From assembly GCA_902559565.1 (NCBI GenBank), contig CACEIH010000003.1:1-48924 (forward strand): DNA of 48,924 bases, read 5' to 3'. Below, piece after piece: positions 1-10,308 of this stretch (its first letter is position 1; each line of letters opens with the position of its first letter). Under the pieces are notes generated by a model. That model was not told the DNA's origin and ran no database searches. It saw only the letters and a list, made by a program, of their open reading frames with translations. This DNA comes from an uncultured Pelagibacteraceae bacterium. GTDB taxonomy: Bacteria > Pseudomonadota > Alphaproteobacteria > Pelagibacterales > Pelagibacteraceae. Position numbers and translations under genes: made by a program.

Positions 1-381
1 AATTTTGAATATTTTTCAGAAGGAGGAAAAAAAATTTTTTTTGAAAAAGAATTTACCATTTCAAAATTATCTGACCGAATGGGAATGAGACTTGAGGGGC
101 TTAAAATAGAAAATATAATTGACACAAATATTAAATCAGAAGGCTTGATAAAAGGTGCAATACAAGTACCAGCTGATGGGAATCCAATCATCATGCTTTC
201 AGATCATGGTACGATAGGGGGATATCCAAAAATTGGAGTAGTGATAAGTGCAGACTATGACAAATTGGTACAATTAGCCCCAGGTTCAAAAATAAAATTT
301 AAAGAAGTCGAAATATCTAGTGCAGAATCTTTATTTAAATTGTATGAGTTAGAAACTCAAAATTTAATTTCTCAAATTTAA
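1..381 (+). CDS. pxpC: C-terminal part of a biotin-dependent carboxyltransferase-like protein (KipA/PxpC, 5-oxoprolinase subunit C family); 5' end outside window
   Basis: Frame is open from base 1 (NFEYFSEGGKKIFFEKEFTISKLSDRMGMRLEG...), so the Met at 79 is internal. Motifs SDRMGMRLEG, GAIQVPADGNPIIMLSDHGTIGGYPKI are typical of the KipA/AHS2 family. Confidence 0.8.
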   Translation, partial: NFEYFSEGGKKIFFEKEFTISKLSDRMGMRLEGLKIENIIDTNIKSEGLIKGAIQVPADGNPIIMLSDHGTIGGYPKIGVVISADYDKLVQLAPGSKIKFKEVEISSAESLFKLYELETQNLISQI

Positions 382-1254
382 ATGAATTTAATAAAGAATT
401 TACCTGGTCCTTTTTTAGTTTTTTTGGGAGCTGTTAGTTTAAGTTTTGGTGGTTTAATTGTTAAATCTTTTGAAGGTTCGACACTTTGGCAAATTTTATT
501 CTGGAGATCAGTATTTTTCATACTTGTTGTAAGTATTTTTCTTTTTATAAATTATAAAAAAACAGTATTTAGTGCACTATACAAATCTGGTTTACCTGGT
601 CTAATTGGTGGGATTATTCTATCCGTAGGTTTTGCAAGTTACGTTTTTGCAATGTATGAGACCACTGTTGCTAATGCAAATTTTATCATTCAAACTCAAA
701 CTCTTTTCCTTGCAATCTTTGGATATATTTTTTTAAAAGAAAAAATTTCAAAATTAACACTCAGCTGTATAGCAATTGCAATTTTTGGTATTCTTTTAAT
801 GTTAGGCGGTTCAGTCTCACCAGGCCAGATGACAGGAAATATTGTTGCTTTCATAATGCCTATTTCTTTTGCTATTTTAATTATAATTGTAAGAAAATTT
901 CCTGAAGTCGACATGATTCCACTTCAACTAGTTGCAGGAATATTTGCAGCTATTATTGGTTTACTTTTATCACCATCAATAATGGTTTCATCAAAGGATA
1001 TTTTTTTGGGTTTCTTAGCTGGATTTTTTCAAGTTGGCTTTGGTTTTATTTTTATTACAATAGGAGCGAGATCAACGCCTTCAGCTTTCGTTGGAATAAT
1101 TATGTTAACAGAAGCTGTGTTAGGACCTTTATGGGCTTGGATGTTTGTAAATGAAAATCCACCAATTTCTGTTTTAATTGGAGGATCAATAGTTATTTCA
1201 GCTGTTGTTATTCAATTTTTGAATAAATTTATCACAAAAAAAGAGACACAATAA
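382..1254 (+). CDS. EamA/DMT-family permease
   Basis: 290 aa, about 10 hydrophobic helices, EamA-like repeats (FLKEKISKLTLSCIAIAIFGILLMLGG); ATG directly follows the upstream TAA. Confidence 0.85.
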   Translation: MNLIKNLPGPFLVFLGAVSLSFGGLIVKSFEGSTLWQILFWRSVFFILVVSIFLFINYKKTVFSALYKSGLPGLIGGIILSVGFASYVFAMYETTVANANFIIQTQTLFLAIFGYIFLKEKISKLTLSCIAIAIFGILLMLGGSVSPGQMTGNIVAFIMPISFAILIIIVRKFPEVDMIPLQLVAGIFAAIIGLLLSPSIMVSSKDIFLGFLAGFFQVGFGFIFITIGARSTPSAFVGIIMLTEAVLGPLWAWMFVNENPPISVLIGGSIVISAVVIQFLNKFITKKETQ

Positions 1255-1290
1255 ACATTTAAGTTCATTTAGATTTATGATAATAATATC

Positions 1291-1440
1291 GTACGGGAGA
1301 GACTACAGAATATCGTAGCGCCGAAGGAGCAACCACCCAGGAATCTCTCAGGCAAAAAGGACCGTAACATATTAACTCTGGAAAGAGATTAAATTCTCGC
1401 CGAAGGAGTAATACTCTCAGGCAAATATACAGATGGGTAA
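1291..1440 (+). promoter_or_regulatory. Tandem glycine riboswitch (two aptamers)
   Basis: Two copies of the glycine aptamer core: GCCGAAGGAGCAA...CTCTCAGGCAAAAAGGACCGT (about 1319-1365) and CGCCGAAGGAGTAAT-ACTCTCAGGCAAATATACAGATGGG (about 1398-1437), immediately 5' of gcvT. Confidence 0.95.
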
Positions 1441-1450
1441 ATGAGTTAAT

Positions 1451-2554
1451 ATGGAAACAAAAAAAACATCTTTATTTCAATTGCATCAAGATAATAATGC
1501 AAAATTTGTTGAGTTTGCTGGCTATCAAATGCCTATTCAATATTCTGATGGAATAGTTGAAGAGCATAAATTTACAAGAAACCATTCTGGTATTTTTGAT
1601 GTTTCACATATGGGTCAACTATTTATAAATGGCAGTGAAGATTTAGTAAGTGATCTTGAAAAAATTTTTCCGCTAGATCTTAAGAAGTTAAAATTAAATC
1701 ACTCAAAGTATAGTTTTTTGATGAACAATGATGCTGGAATATATGATGATCTGATAATCACTAAAATAGAAGGTGGTTTTTTAATTATACTTAATGCGGC
1801 TTGTAAAGAAAGTGATTTTGAAATCCTGAGTAAATTATTAAAAAACAAATATAAAATGGTTTTAGATGAAAAAAGATCCTTGATTGCTATTCAAGGACCT
1901 AAATCAGTAGAGATTTTAAAAGATGTAATTGAGGGTGTTGAGGATCTTAACTTTATGACAGGTAACTGGTTTTTATTTAATGACAAAAGAGTTTATATTA
2001 CTCGTTCAGGATATACTGGTGAAGACGGATTTGAAATCTCTGTCGACAATGAATTAGCAGACAAATTTACAAGAAAATTAATTGAAAAAGGAGCTAAATT
2101 GATTGGCCTCGGAGCTAGAGATACTTTGAGACTAGAAGCTGGACTATGTTTGTATGGCCATGAGCTAGACAAAGGTAAGACACCAATTGAAGCTAATTTA
2201 AAATGGGCAATTTCAAAAGAGAGAATTTCAAAAGGTGATTTTATTGGATCAGATATTATTATTAAACAACTCAACGATGGAGTTCAAAAAGTTAGAGTTG
2301 GAATTAAACCTGAGGGAAGAATTATAGCTCGAGAAAAAACTAAAATATTTAATCAATCAGATTTATATATTGGTGAGATAACTAGTGGAACTTTTGGACC
2401 AAGTGTTAATGGACCAGTAGCCATGGGGTATGTTGAAAATGAATTTTCAAAGAAGGATACAAAAGTATTTTTAGAAGTTAGGGGAAAAAAACATCCAGCA
2501 AATATTTGTGGATTGCCATTTTATAAAAAAAACTACGTAAAAGGAGTAAACTAA
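1451..2554 (+). CDS. gcvT: Glycine cleavage system aminomethyltransferase (T protein)
   Basis: 367 aa; [50 protein letters not shown]; followed by gcvH and gcvP. Confidence 0.97.
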   Translation: METKKTSLFQLHQDNNAKFVEFAGYQMPIQYSDGIVEEHKFTRNHSGIFDVSHMGQLFINGSEDLVSDLEKIFPLDLKKLKLNHSKYSFLMNNDAGIYDDLIITKIEGGFLIILNAACKESDFEILSKLLKNKYKMVLDEKRSLIAIQGPKSVEILKDVIEGVEDLNFMTGNWFLFNDKRVYITRSGYTGEDGFEISVDNELADKFTRKLIEKGAKLIGLGARDTLRLEAGLCLYGHELDKGKTPIEANLKWAISKERISKGDFIGSDIIIKQLNDGVQKVRVGIKPEGRIIAREKTKIFNQSDLYIGEITSGTFGPSVNGPVAMGYVENEFSKKDTKVFLEVRGKKHPANICGLPFYKKNYVKGVN

Positions 2555-2934
2555 TGAGTGAAGTTAAATATTCGAAAGAACATGAGTGGATTAAATTAGA
2601 GGGAGATACAGCTACCATTGGTATTACAAAACATGCAACAGAAATGTTAGGAGATATAGTTTTTACAGAACTTCCAGAAAAAGGTTCTAATGTAGAGAAA
2701 GATGGAACAGCAGGAGTTGTTGAGTCTACGAAGGCTGCGAGTGATGTGTATACACCAGTGAGTGGCGAGGTAGTTGATACTAATCAAGCTATTGTGGATG
2801 ATCCTTCAAAAATAAATCAAGATCCTGAAAATAGTGCATGGTTCTTTAAGTTAAAGATTAAAGATAAGTCAGAAATGGACTCTTTAATGAGTAAAGATGA
2901 ATATGATAAATTTGCGAAGGAGAGCTCATCATAA
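2554..2934 (+). CDS. gcvH: Glycine cleavage system H protein
   Basis: 126 aa; lipoyl motif [23 protein letters not shown] overlap with gcvT. Confidence 0.97.
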   Translation: MSEVKYSKEHEWIKLEGDTATIGITKHATEMLGDIVFTELPEKGSNVEKDGTAGVVESTKAASDVYTPVSGEVVDTNQAIVDDPSKINQDPENSAWFFKLKIKDKSEMDSLMSKDEYDKFAKESSS

Positions 2935-5804
2935 TGTTACATAATTCCCAAAAAGATTTTTTAAAAAGACATATTGGTCCTTCTGAAGAGGACCAATCAA
3001 AGATGTTAAAAAAATTAAATTATAAATCACTGGACGACTTAATAGATAATACTGTTCCAGAAAAAATACAGTTTAGAGGTGAATTAAACATTGGGGAATC
3101 TAATTCAGAATATGAAGCATTAAGAAAATTAAAAGCAATTTCAAAACAAAATCAAGTTTACTCAAATTTTATTGGTATGGGTTATTATGGAACCTATACA
3201 CCATATGTAATTTTAAGAAATATATTAGAAAATCCTGGTTGGTATACTTCCTACACACCTTATCAGCCAGAGGTAGCACAAGGAAGACTGGAAATGTTGT
3301 TAAACTTTCAACAAATGATTGTTGATTTCACGGGAATGGATATTGCAAATGCATCTTTACTAGATGAAGGTACAGCAGCAGCAGAGGCTATGGGTTTGAG
3401 TCACAGACTTAATAAAAGTGATAGTAATTTAGTTTTTGTCTCAGAAAATTGTCATCCACAAACGATTGAAGTCATACAAACAAGAGCAGAGCCTATGGGT
3501 TTAAAAGTTCTTGTTGGCAATGAGGATAAAGTTTTGGAGCAATTAAAAGAAGATATTGTTTGTGGAATTTTACAGTACCCTGGAACTTTGGGTGATATTA
3601 AAAATCCTAGTGAGGCAATAAGTAAAATTCATAAAAAAAGTGGTAAAGCAATTTTAGCATGTGATCTTCTCGCACTTGCTAAGCTAAAAACACCAAGAGA
3701 GCTAGGAGCCGATATTGCAGTTGGTAGTTCTCAAAGATTTGGTATTCCAATGGGTTATGGGGGACCTCACGCAGCATTTTTTGCAACTAAAGATGAGTAT
3801 AAAAGATCAATGCCAGGAAGAATTGTTGGTGTGTCTGTTGATAGACATGGAAATAAAGCTTACAGATTATCACTACAAACTAGAGAGCAACATATTAGAA
3901 GAGATAAGGCGACTAGCAATATTTGCACTGCACAAGCTTTATTAGCAATAGTTTCAGCAGCATATGCAATTTATCATGGACCTGATGGAATTAAAAGTAT
4001 CTCTGAAAGAGTTTCTCAACTAGCAAAAAACTTTGCTGATAAAATAAAACAATCTGGATACGAATTATATTCAGATTATTTTTTTGATACTGTAACAATT
4101 GTTACTAAAGAAAAAACTGATCAAATTTTCAAAAATGCTTTGGCCCAAAAAGTTAATATAAGAAAAGTAAATTCAGAAATGCTTGCTGTTTCTTTTGATG
4201 AAAAGAAAAATGTTTATAGAGTAAATCAACTATTAAAAATTTTTAATGCAGCTGAATCAATCAAAAAAGAAGATCCGACAGTAAGTTTACCTAATCTACC
4301 AAAAAATTTATTAAGAACTTCAAAATATTTAGAGCACCCTGTTTTTAATTCTTATCATTCAGAAACTGAAATGCTTAGATATCTTAAAAAGTTAGAGGAT
4401 AAAGATATAGCTCTAAATAGAACTATGATTGCGCTAGGCTCATGTACCATGAAATTAAATGCTACTGCAGAAATGATACCTATTTCATGGAGAGAACTAG
4501 CAGAGCCTCATCCGTTTGTGCCTATTGAACAGATGGAAGGATACAGAACTATGTTCACAGACCTTAAAAATTGGCTAAGATCAATTACTGGTTTTTCAGG
4601 AGTTTCACTTCAGCCAAATGCAGGTGCTCAAGGTGAATATGCAGGATTAATGGTAATTAGAAAATATCATTTAGATAGAGGTGATAAAAATAGAAATATC
4701 TGTCTAATACCAAGCTCAGCACATGGAACTAATCCAGCAAGTGCTCAGATGGTTGGAATGAAAGTTGTTGTGGTTAGTTGTGATAAAGAAGGAAATGTTG
4801 ATTTTGAAGATTTAAAGAAAAAAGCAGAAACTCATTCTGAAAATCTTGGAGCATTAATGGTAACTTATCCATCTACGCATGGAGTTTTTGAGGAAAAAAT
4901 ATCAGACATCTGCGATTTAATTCATAAACATGGAGGCCAAGTTTATATGGATGGAGCAAATTTAAATGCCTTAGTTGGAATTGCAAAACCTGGAAATTTT
5001 GGACCAGATGTCTGTCATATAAACCTACACAAAACATTTTGTATTCCCCATGGTGGAGGAGGACCTGGGATGGGACCTATTGCGTGTAAAAGACATTTAC
5101 AAATATATCTACCTAATCATCCAGTTGTTAAAGACTGTGGTCCTGCAACAGGGATCGGTCCTGTCTCAGCAGCTCCTTGGGGCAGTTCAAGTATTTTATC
5201 AATTTCTTGGATGTATATTAAAATGATGGGGTCTGAAGGATTAAAACTTGCAACCCAAGTTGCAATCTTAAATGCAAATTATATTGCTAATAGACTTAAA
5301 GATCATTTTCCGATTTTATATAAAGGATCTAAAGGCAACGTTGCACACGAGTGTATAATTGATATTAGAACAATAAAATCAGAAACAGGTGTAACTGAAG
5401 AAGATATTGCCAAAAGATTAATTGATTTTGGTTTTCATGCACCAACAATGTCATGGCCAGTAGCTGGTACGATGATGATTGAACCTACTGAAAGTGAAAG
5501 TTTATCTGAACTTGATAGATTTTGTGATACATTAATTAAAATAAAACAAGAGATTGACCAAATAAAATCTGGTAAGTTTGATAAAGTTGATAATCCAATA
5601 AAGAATGCGCCTCACACTGATACTGAATTAGCATCTGATGAATGGACACATAAATATACTAGAGAAGAGGCGGCTTACCCAGCTAAATTTTTACGAGCAA
5701 ATAAATTTTGGCCTCCAGTAGCAAGAGTAGACAATGTATACGGTGATAAAAATATCTTTTGCACTTGTCCAAGTATGGATGAATTTAAAGAAGATGCAGC
5801 ATAA
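2934..5804 (+). CDS. gcvP: Glycine dehydrogenase (decarboxylating), P protein, single polypeptide
   Basis: 956 aa; FLKRHIGPSEEDQ, YTPYQPEVAQGRLEMLLNFQ, NLHKTFCIPHGGGGPGMGPI (PLP lysine region). Confidence 0.97.
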   Translation: MLHNSQKDFLKRHIGPSEEDQSKMLKKLNYKSLDDLIDNTVPEKIQFRGELNIGESNSEYEALRKLKAISKQNQVYSNFIGMGYYGTYTPYVILRNILENPGWYTSYTPYQPEVAQGRLEMLLNFQQMIVDFTGMDIANASLLDEGTAAAEAMGLSHRLNKSDSNLVFVSENCHPQTIEVIQTRAEPMGLKVLVGNEDKVLEQLKEDIVCGILQYPGTLGDIKNPSEAISKIHKKSGKAILACDLLALAKLKTPRELGADIAVGSSQRFGIPMGYGGPHAAFFATKDEYKRSMPGRIVGVSVDRHGNKAYRLSLQTREQHIRRDKATSNICTAQALLAIVSAAYAIYHGPDGIKSISERVSQLAKNFADKIKQSGYELYSDYFFDTVTIVTKEKTDQIFKNALAQKVNIRKVNSEMLAVSFDEKKNVYRVNQLLKIFNAAESIKKEDPTVSLPNLPKNLLRTSKYLEHPVFNSYHSETEMLRYLKKLEDKDIALNRTMIALGSCTMKLNATAEMIPISWRELAEPHPFVPIEQMEGYRTMFTDLKNWLRSITGFSGVSLQPNAGAQGEYAGLMVIRKYHLDRGDKNRNICLIPSSAHGTNPASAQMVGMKVVVVSCDKEGNVDFEDLKKKAETHSENLGALMVTYPSTHGVFEEKISDICDLIHKHGGQVYMDGANLNALVGIAKPGNFGPDVCHINLHKTFCIPHGGGGPGMGPIACKRHLQIYLPNHPVVKDCGPATGIGPVSAAPWGSSSILSISWMYIKMMGSEGLKLATQVAILNANYIANRLKDHFPILYKGSKGNVAHECIIDIRTIKSETGVTEEDIAKRLIDFGFHAPTMSWPVAGTMMIEPTESESLSELDRFCDTLIKIKQEIDQIKSGKFDKVDNPIKNAPHTDTELASDEWTHKYTREEAAYPAKFLRANKFWPPVARVDNVYGDKNIFCTCPSMDEFKEDAA

Positions 5805-5810
5805 AGTTTA

Positions 5811-7049
5811 ATGAAAATTGCTGTTGTTGGCTCAGGAATTTCAGGCTTAAGTGCTGCTTACTACTTATCAAAAAATCATCACGTAGACTTATTTGAAAAA
5901 GAAGATCATTTCGGGGGACATTCTCATACAATAGATTTAACTTTTGGAACTAAAAAAGTATCAGTAGATATTGGTTTTATTGTATTTAATTTTAAAACAT
6001 ATCCAAATCTAATTAGATTTTTTAATGAAAATAAAATTGAAATTGAAAAAAGTGATATGTCATTTTCGGTTTCAGTTGATGACTCACCCTTTGAATATTG
6101 TGGTAGAGGATTAAATGGAATTTTTTCTAATAGATCTAATCTTATAAATTTTAGATTTTTAAGAATGTTTTTTGACATAATAAGATTTTACAAAAAGTTT
6201 GATAAATTTAATGAGTTAGATGAAGAAATAACACTTGGTGATTATTTAAATAAAGAGAAGGTTTCAAGAGAATTTATAGATTACCACTTAATACCAATGG
6301 TTTCTGCTATTTGGTCTATGCCACCTTATGAAGCAAACCAAATGCCATTAAAATTTTTTTTAAAATTTTTTCAAAATCATGGTTTATTCAAATTAAAAAA
6401 TAGACCTCAATGGTATACAGTTTCAAATCGAAGCAGAACTTATGTTGAAAATATTCTATCTAAAATAAGTGGTGAGCATTTTAAGAATTATCAAGTTAGC
6501 AAAATTAAATGCAGTACTAATGGAATCGATTTGTATTATGGTGGTGAAAATGAATTTTTTAATTATGACAAAGTTATCTTAGCTACTCATGCTGATGAAG
6601 CGCTATCATTAATTGAAGATCCCTCAGAAGATGAAAAGAAAATTCTAAATAACTTTAGTTATAAAGAGAATATTGCTTATATCCATACAGATGAAAAGGT
6701 TATGCCAAAAAATAAAAAAGCATGGTCCTCATGGAATTCTTCAATTAAAAAAAATGAAATTGAAAAGAATTCAATCACATATTGGTTAAATTTATTACAA
6801 AATTTAAAATGTGAAGAAAATATTTTTTTAACTCTGAATCCTTATTTCCAAATAGATACATCAAAGATTTTAAAAAAAGTAAAATTTACCCATCCATATT
6901 TTGACCAGTCAGCACTTACATATCAAAGTAAGCTTAAAAATTTACAAAATAAAAGAAATATTCTTTTTTGCGGTAGTTATTTTGGTTACGGTTTTCATGA
7001 AGATGGAATAAAGTCATCTATTGAAATGCTAAAAAACCTTAATGACTAG
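5811..7049 (+). CDS. FAD-dependent amine oxidase-like protein (NAD/FAD-binding)
   Basis: N-terminal MKIAVVGSGISGLSAAYYLSKNHHVDLFEKEDHFGGHSHTI Rossmann FAD motif; directly upstream of DUF1365 and Cfa-like genes, a known gene association. Confidence 0.85.
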   Translation: MKIAVVGSGISGLSAAYYLSKNHHVDLFEKEDHFGGHSHTIDLTFGTKKVSVDIGFIVFNFKTYPNLIRFFNENKIEIEKSDMSFSVSVDDSPFEYCGRGLNGIFSNRSNLINFRFLRMFFDIIRFYKKFDKFNELDEEITLGDYLNKEKVSREFIDYHLIPMVSAIWSMPPYEANQMPLKFFLKFFQNHGLFKLKNRPQWYTVSNRSRTYVENILSKISGEHFKNYQVSKIKCSTNGIDLYYGGENEFFNYDKVILATHADEALSLIEDPSEDEKKILNNFSYKENIAYIHTDEKVMPKNKKAWSSWNSSIKKNEIEKNSITYWLNLLQNLKCEENIFLTLNPYFQIDTSKILKKVKFTHPYFDQSALTYQSKLKNLQNKRNILFCGSYFGYGFHEDGIKSSIEMLKNLND

Positions 7050-7800
7050 TGCAATTTATAACGGAACAGTAATTCATAAAAGATTTAAACCGAAGTTACA
7101 TTTTTTTAAATATAAAGTATTTTCACTTTTAATTGACTTATCAGAACTAGATATTTTAAGTAAAAATATAAGTTTTTTTTCACACAATAGATTTAACCTA
7201 ATTAGTTTTTTTGACAAAGATCATGGTGCAAGAGATGGAACATCATTAGTTGAATGGGTTAAAAAAAATTTGAATGAAAATAAAATAGATCATGAAAATA
7301 TTAAGATAAAACTTTTGTGTTATCCAAGGATTTTAGGTTATGTGTTTAATCCTTTAAGTGTTTTTTATGTTTATAACAAAAAAGAAGAATTAATTTCGAT
7401 ATTATATGAGGTTAAAAATACATTTGGAGAACAACATACTTATATTTTTAAGGTAGAAAATGACAATCTTTTACAACATAATTGTGAAAAAAAATTTCAT
7501 GTATCTCCATTTATTGAGATGAACTGCAATTATTTTTTTAGAATTTTAAAACCTGCACAAAAAATATCAGTCATAATTGATCAATATCAATTAAACGAAA
7601 AAATATTATATGCCTCTCAAGATGGAACAAGAGTAGATCTCACAAGTTCAGAATTAATCAAATCGTATCTAAAACACCCATTAATGACCTTTAAAATTAT
7701 TTCAGCGATACATTTTGAAGCGTTTAAATTGTGGACTAAAGGAATAAAATTTATAAAAAAAAAATTAAAAGTTAAAAACAATATAACATTTGAAAGCTAA
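7042..7800 (+). CDS. DUF1365 family protein
   Basis: 252 aa; IYNGTVIHKRFKPKLHFFKYKVFSLLIDLSEL, CYPRILGYVFNPLSVFYVYNKK typical of DUF1365; overlaps upstream gene by 8 nt. Confidence 0.88.
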   Translation: MTSAIYNGTVIHKRFKPKLHFFKYKVFSLLIDLSELDILSKNISFFSHNRFNLISFFDKDHGARDGTSLVEWVKKNLNENKIDHENIKIKLLCYPRILGYVFNPLSVFYVYNKKEELISILYEVKNTFGEQHTYIFKVENDNLLQHNCEKKFHVSPFIEMNCNYFFRILKPAQKISVIIDQYQLNEKILYASQDGTRVDLTSSELIKSYLKHPLMTFKIISAIHFEAFKLWTKGIKFIKKKLKVKNNITFES

Positions 7801-8978
7801 TGAACTTACATAACCTTGCAGATAAGATTGTATTTAAGATTTTACAGGATATTGACTTTGGTTATTTGGAAATAATAAGTTTTGATGACAAGTTAATGAA
7901 ATTTGGTAATCCTGAAGATTCCTTGAAAGCTAATATAAGAATAAAAAAACCCAATTTCACCTATAATTTAATTAAAGGTGGTAGCATTGGTTTCGCAGAG
8001 TCTTATATGAGAAATGAATTTGAGACAGACGATCTATCAAACCTAATTGAGATTACAGCTCGAAATATAAAGATTATCTACAAATTTTCTGGATTATTAG
8101 ATTTACCATTTATAAATTTTTTAAAAAATATTTTTATTAAAAATACAAAAAGTAGAAGCAAAGAAAATATTGCTAAACATTATGATTTAGGAAATGAATT
8201 TTTTTCACTTTGGCTTGATAAAACTCTTACATATTCAAGTGCTATTTTTGAGGAAAAAAATCAAGATTTATGTGAGGCCCAAAATAATAAATATCAAAAG
8301 TTAATTAATTTAATTAAACCAAAAAATGGAGATAAAGTTTTAGAAATTGGATGTGGTTGGGGAGGATTTGCAGAATACTTAGGAAAAAAATACGATATAA
8401 AACTAGATTGTATTACAATTTCTAAAAAACAGTATGAGTATGCGAAAAAAAGAATTCATAAATGTGGTTTAAATGAAAAAGTCAATATTCAAATTAAAGA
8501 TTATAGAGATTTAAAAGATAAATATAATTCAATAGCATCAATTGAAATGATAGAAGCAGTTGGACAGAATTATTTGCAAAGTTATTTTAAAACCATAAAA
8601 GAAAACTTAGCAAATAGTGGCACAGCGGCAATCCAAGCAATTACAATAGATGACAATTTATTTGATAGATATAAAAATAAACAAGATTTCATTCAAAAAT
8701 ATATTTTTCCTGGAGGATTTCTTCCAAGTAAAAACAGTATAAATAAACATGTTTCAGAAAATGATTTAACTATAAAGTCATATGATTCTTATGCTGATCA
8801 TTATTCTAGTACATTAGCATTATGGAGAAATGAATTTAATAAAAAATGGAATTTAATTAAAAACCAAGGTTTTGACTCAACATTTAAAAGAATGTGGGAA
8901 TTTTACCTTTCATACTGTGAGGCTGGCTTTAAATCAAAAAATATTGACCTAATTCAATTTTCATTACAAAATAAATAA
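7800..8978 (+). CDS. Cyclopropane-fatty-acid-synthase-like SAM-dependent methyltransferase
   Basis: 392 aa; SKENIAKHYDLGNEFFSLWLDKTLTYSSAIFE, VLEIGCGWGGFAEYLGKKYD, FPGGFLPS. Confidence 0.92.
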   Translation: MNLHNLADKIVFKILQDIDFGYLEIISFDDKLMKFGNPEDSLKANIRIKKPNFTYNLIKGGSIGFAESYMRNEFETDDLSNLIEITARNIKIIYKFSGLLDLPFINFLKNIFIKNTKSRSKENIAKHYDLGNEFFSLWLDKTLTYSSAIFEEKNQDLCEAQNNKYQKLINLIKPKNGDKVLEIGCGWGGFAEYLGKKYDIKLDCITISKKQYEYAKKRIHKCGLNEKVNIQIKDYRDLKDKYNSIASIEMIEAVGQNYLQSYFKTIKENLANSGTAAIQAITIDDNLFDRYKNKQDFIQKYIFPGGFLPSKNSINKHVSENDLTIKSYDSYADHYSSTLALWRNEFNKKWNLIKNQGFDSTFKRMWEFYLSYCEAGFKSKNIDLIQFSLQNK

Positions 8979-8992
8979 TTAAAAGGAGAGAC

Positions 8993-9541
8993 GTGAGAAA
9001 AATAATAAACTTTAAAGCAATTTTATTGATAATTTCTTTATTCTTAATTACAAATTGTTCAAATAATAGTTCTATGAAACCAGAGGATTTTAAAGGTAAA
9101 AAACCAAGATTAATTATAGAGGAGTACTTATCAGGTAATGTCAAAGCCTGGGGAGTTCTGCAAAATAGATCTGGTAAAGTTACAAGACAGTTTTCGGCTG
9201 ATCTCAATGGAAAATGGGACGGAAAACAATTGATACTTGATGAAAAATTCAATTGGGACGATGGTGAAATTCAAAATAGACAATGGCAAATAACTAAAAT
9301 CGATGAAAACAATTATGAGGGTACAGCGGGAGATGTTGTTGGAAAAGCAAAAGGTTATTCTTATGGCCCAGCATTTAAATTTGAATATGTTCTTTTAGTG
9401 CCAGTTAAAGGTAAAGAAATGAAAATTACTTTTGACGATTGGATATTTAAACAAGATGACCGTGTAGCCATTAATAGAGCGACTATGACAAAGTTTGGTA
9501 TAAAAGTTGCTGAACTTACAGTTGTTTTTGTTAAAGATTAA
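8993..9541 (+). CDS. DUF3833-like lipoprotein
   Basis: GTG start with strong SD (aaggagag); lipobox-like LFLITNC; body LNGKWDGKQLILDEKFNWDDGEIQNRQWQI consistent with DUF3833, which co-occurs with Cfa/DUF1365. Confidence 0.8.
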   Translation: MRKIINFKAILLIISLFLITNCSNNSSMKPEDFKGKKPRLIIEEYLSGNVKAWGVLQNRSGKVTRQFSADLNGKWDGKQLILDEKFNWDDGEIQNRQWQITKIDENNYEGTAGDVVGKAKGYSYGPAFKFEYVLLVPVKGKEMKITFDDWIFKQDDRVAINRATMTKFGIKVAELTVVFVKD

Positions 9542-10299
9542 CTTTTTTTTTGATATTTAGTCATTTTACCCACCAATCCAAAATAAATTTTACTTGGTAA
9601 GAAGCTTAAAATTTTAAGTATAAGTGTTAATGATTTTGGAAAATGAATTTCAAATACATTTTTATTTATTAATCCATCATAAATTTTTTCAGCTGCATAT
9701 TCTGTAGTTTTCAAAAATGGCATTTTAAAATCGTTTTTATCAGTCATAGGTGTTTTTATAAATCCAGGAGATACTAAGCAAACACGTACATTAGATCTTT
9801 TAAAATCAAAATATAAACTCTCTGCCAAATTATTTAGAGCAGATTTAGATGGTCCATAACCAGTGGAATTTGGTAAACCTCTATATCCAGCTATAGATGA
9901 AACAATAGTAATAATACCTTCTTTTTTATTTTTGAAATATTCTTCTACAGCTTTAATAGTATTTACTGTGCCAAAAAAATTTACCTTGAACACATCTTCT
10001 ATTTGCTCAACATCAATGTCTTTTTCCTTTTTTGGATTCCAAGTCCCAGTTGAAAAAAAACAAATATCAACACTTTGAAACTTATTCTTTATTTGGTCAA
10101 AAACTTCTTTACATTTTGACTTATCTGTTACATCTAGGGGAAATCCATGTATATTTTCATTATTATCTGAAATTTCTTTAAGTAGATTTTCGCGTCTTGC
10201 TGAAATCGCTACATTCCAATCTTTGCTAGCAAATTTTAATGCTAGTGCTTTACCAATACCAGTGCTTCCACCAGTTATCCAAATTGTTTTTTTATTCAT
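9538..10299 (-). CDS. Short-chain dehydrogenase/reductase
   Basis: 253 aa; WITGGSTGIGKALA, SSIAGYRGLPNSTGYGPSKSAL (YxxxK). Confidence 0.88.
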   Translation of the reverse strand: MNKKTIWITGGSTGIGKALALKFASKDWNVAISARRENLLKEISDNNENIHGFPLDVTDKSKCKEVFDQIKNKFQSVDICFFSTGTWNPKKEKDIDVEQIEDVFKVNFFGTVNTIKAVEEYFKNKKEGIITIVSSIAGYRGLPNSTGYGPSKSALNNLAESLYFDFKRSNVRVCLVSPGFIKTPMTDKNDFKMPFLKTTEYAAEKIYDGLINKNVFEIHFPKSLTLILKILSFLPSKIYFGLVGKMTKYQKKS

Positions 10300-10308
10300 T
10301 ATATAAAG

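Noticed and set aside
696-914. Antisense ORF of 72 aa inside the EamA permease gene
   Set aside because: Lies opposite a strong CDS, with no domain or start context; expected by chance.
3715-3945. 76-aa alternate-frame ORF within gcvP
   Set aside because: Same-strand out-of-frame ORF inside a long conserved gene, no recognisable motif.
6346-6375. Repeated A4/T8 tracts resembling a direct repeat or terminator
   Set aside because: Codes for KFFLKFFQN inside the FAD oxidase gene; AT-rich low complexity explains it.
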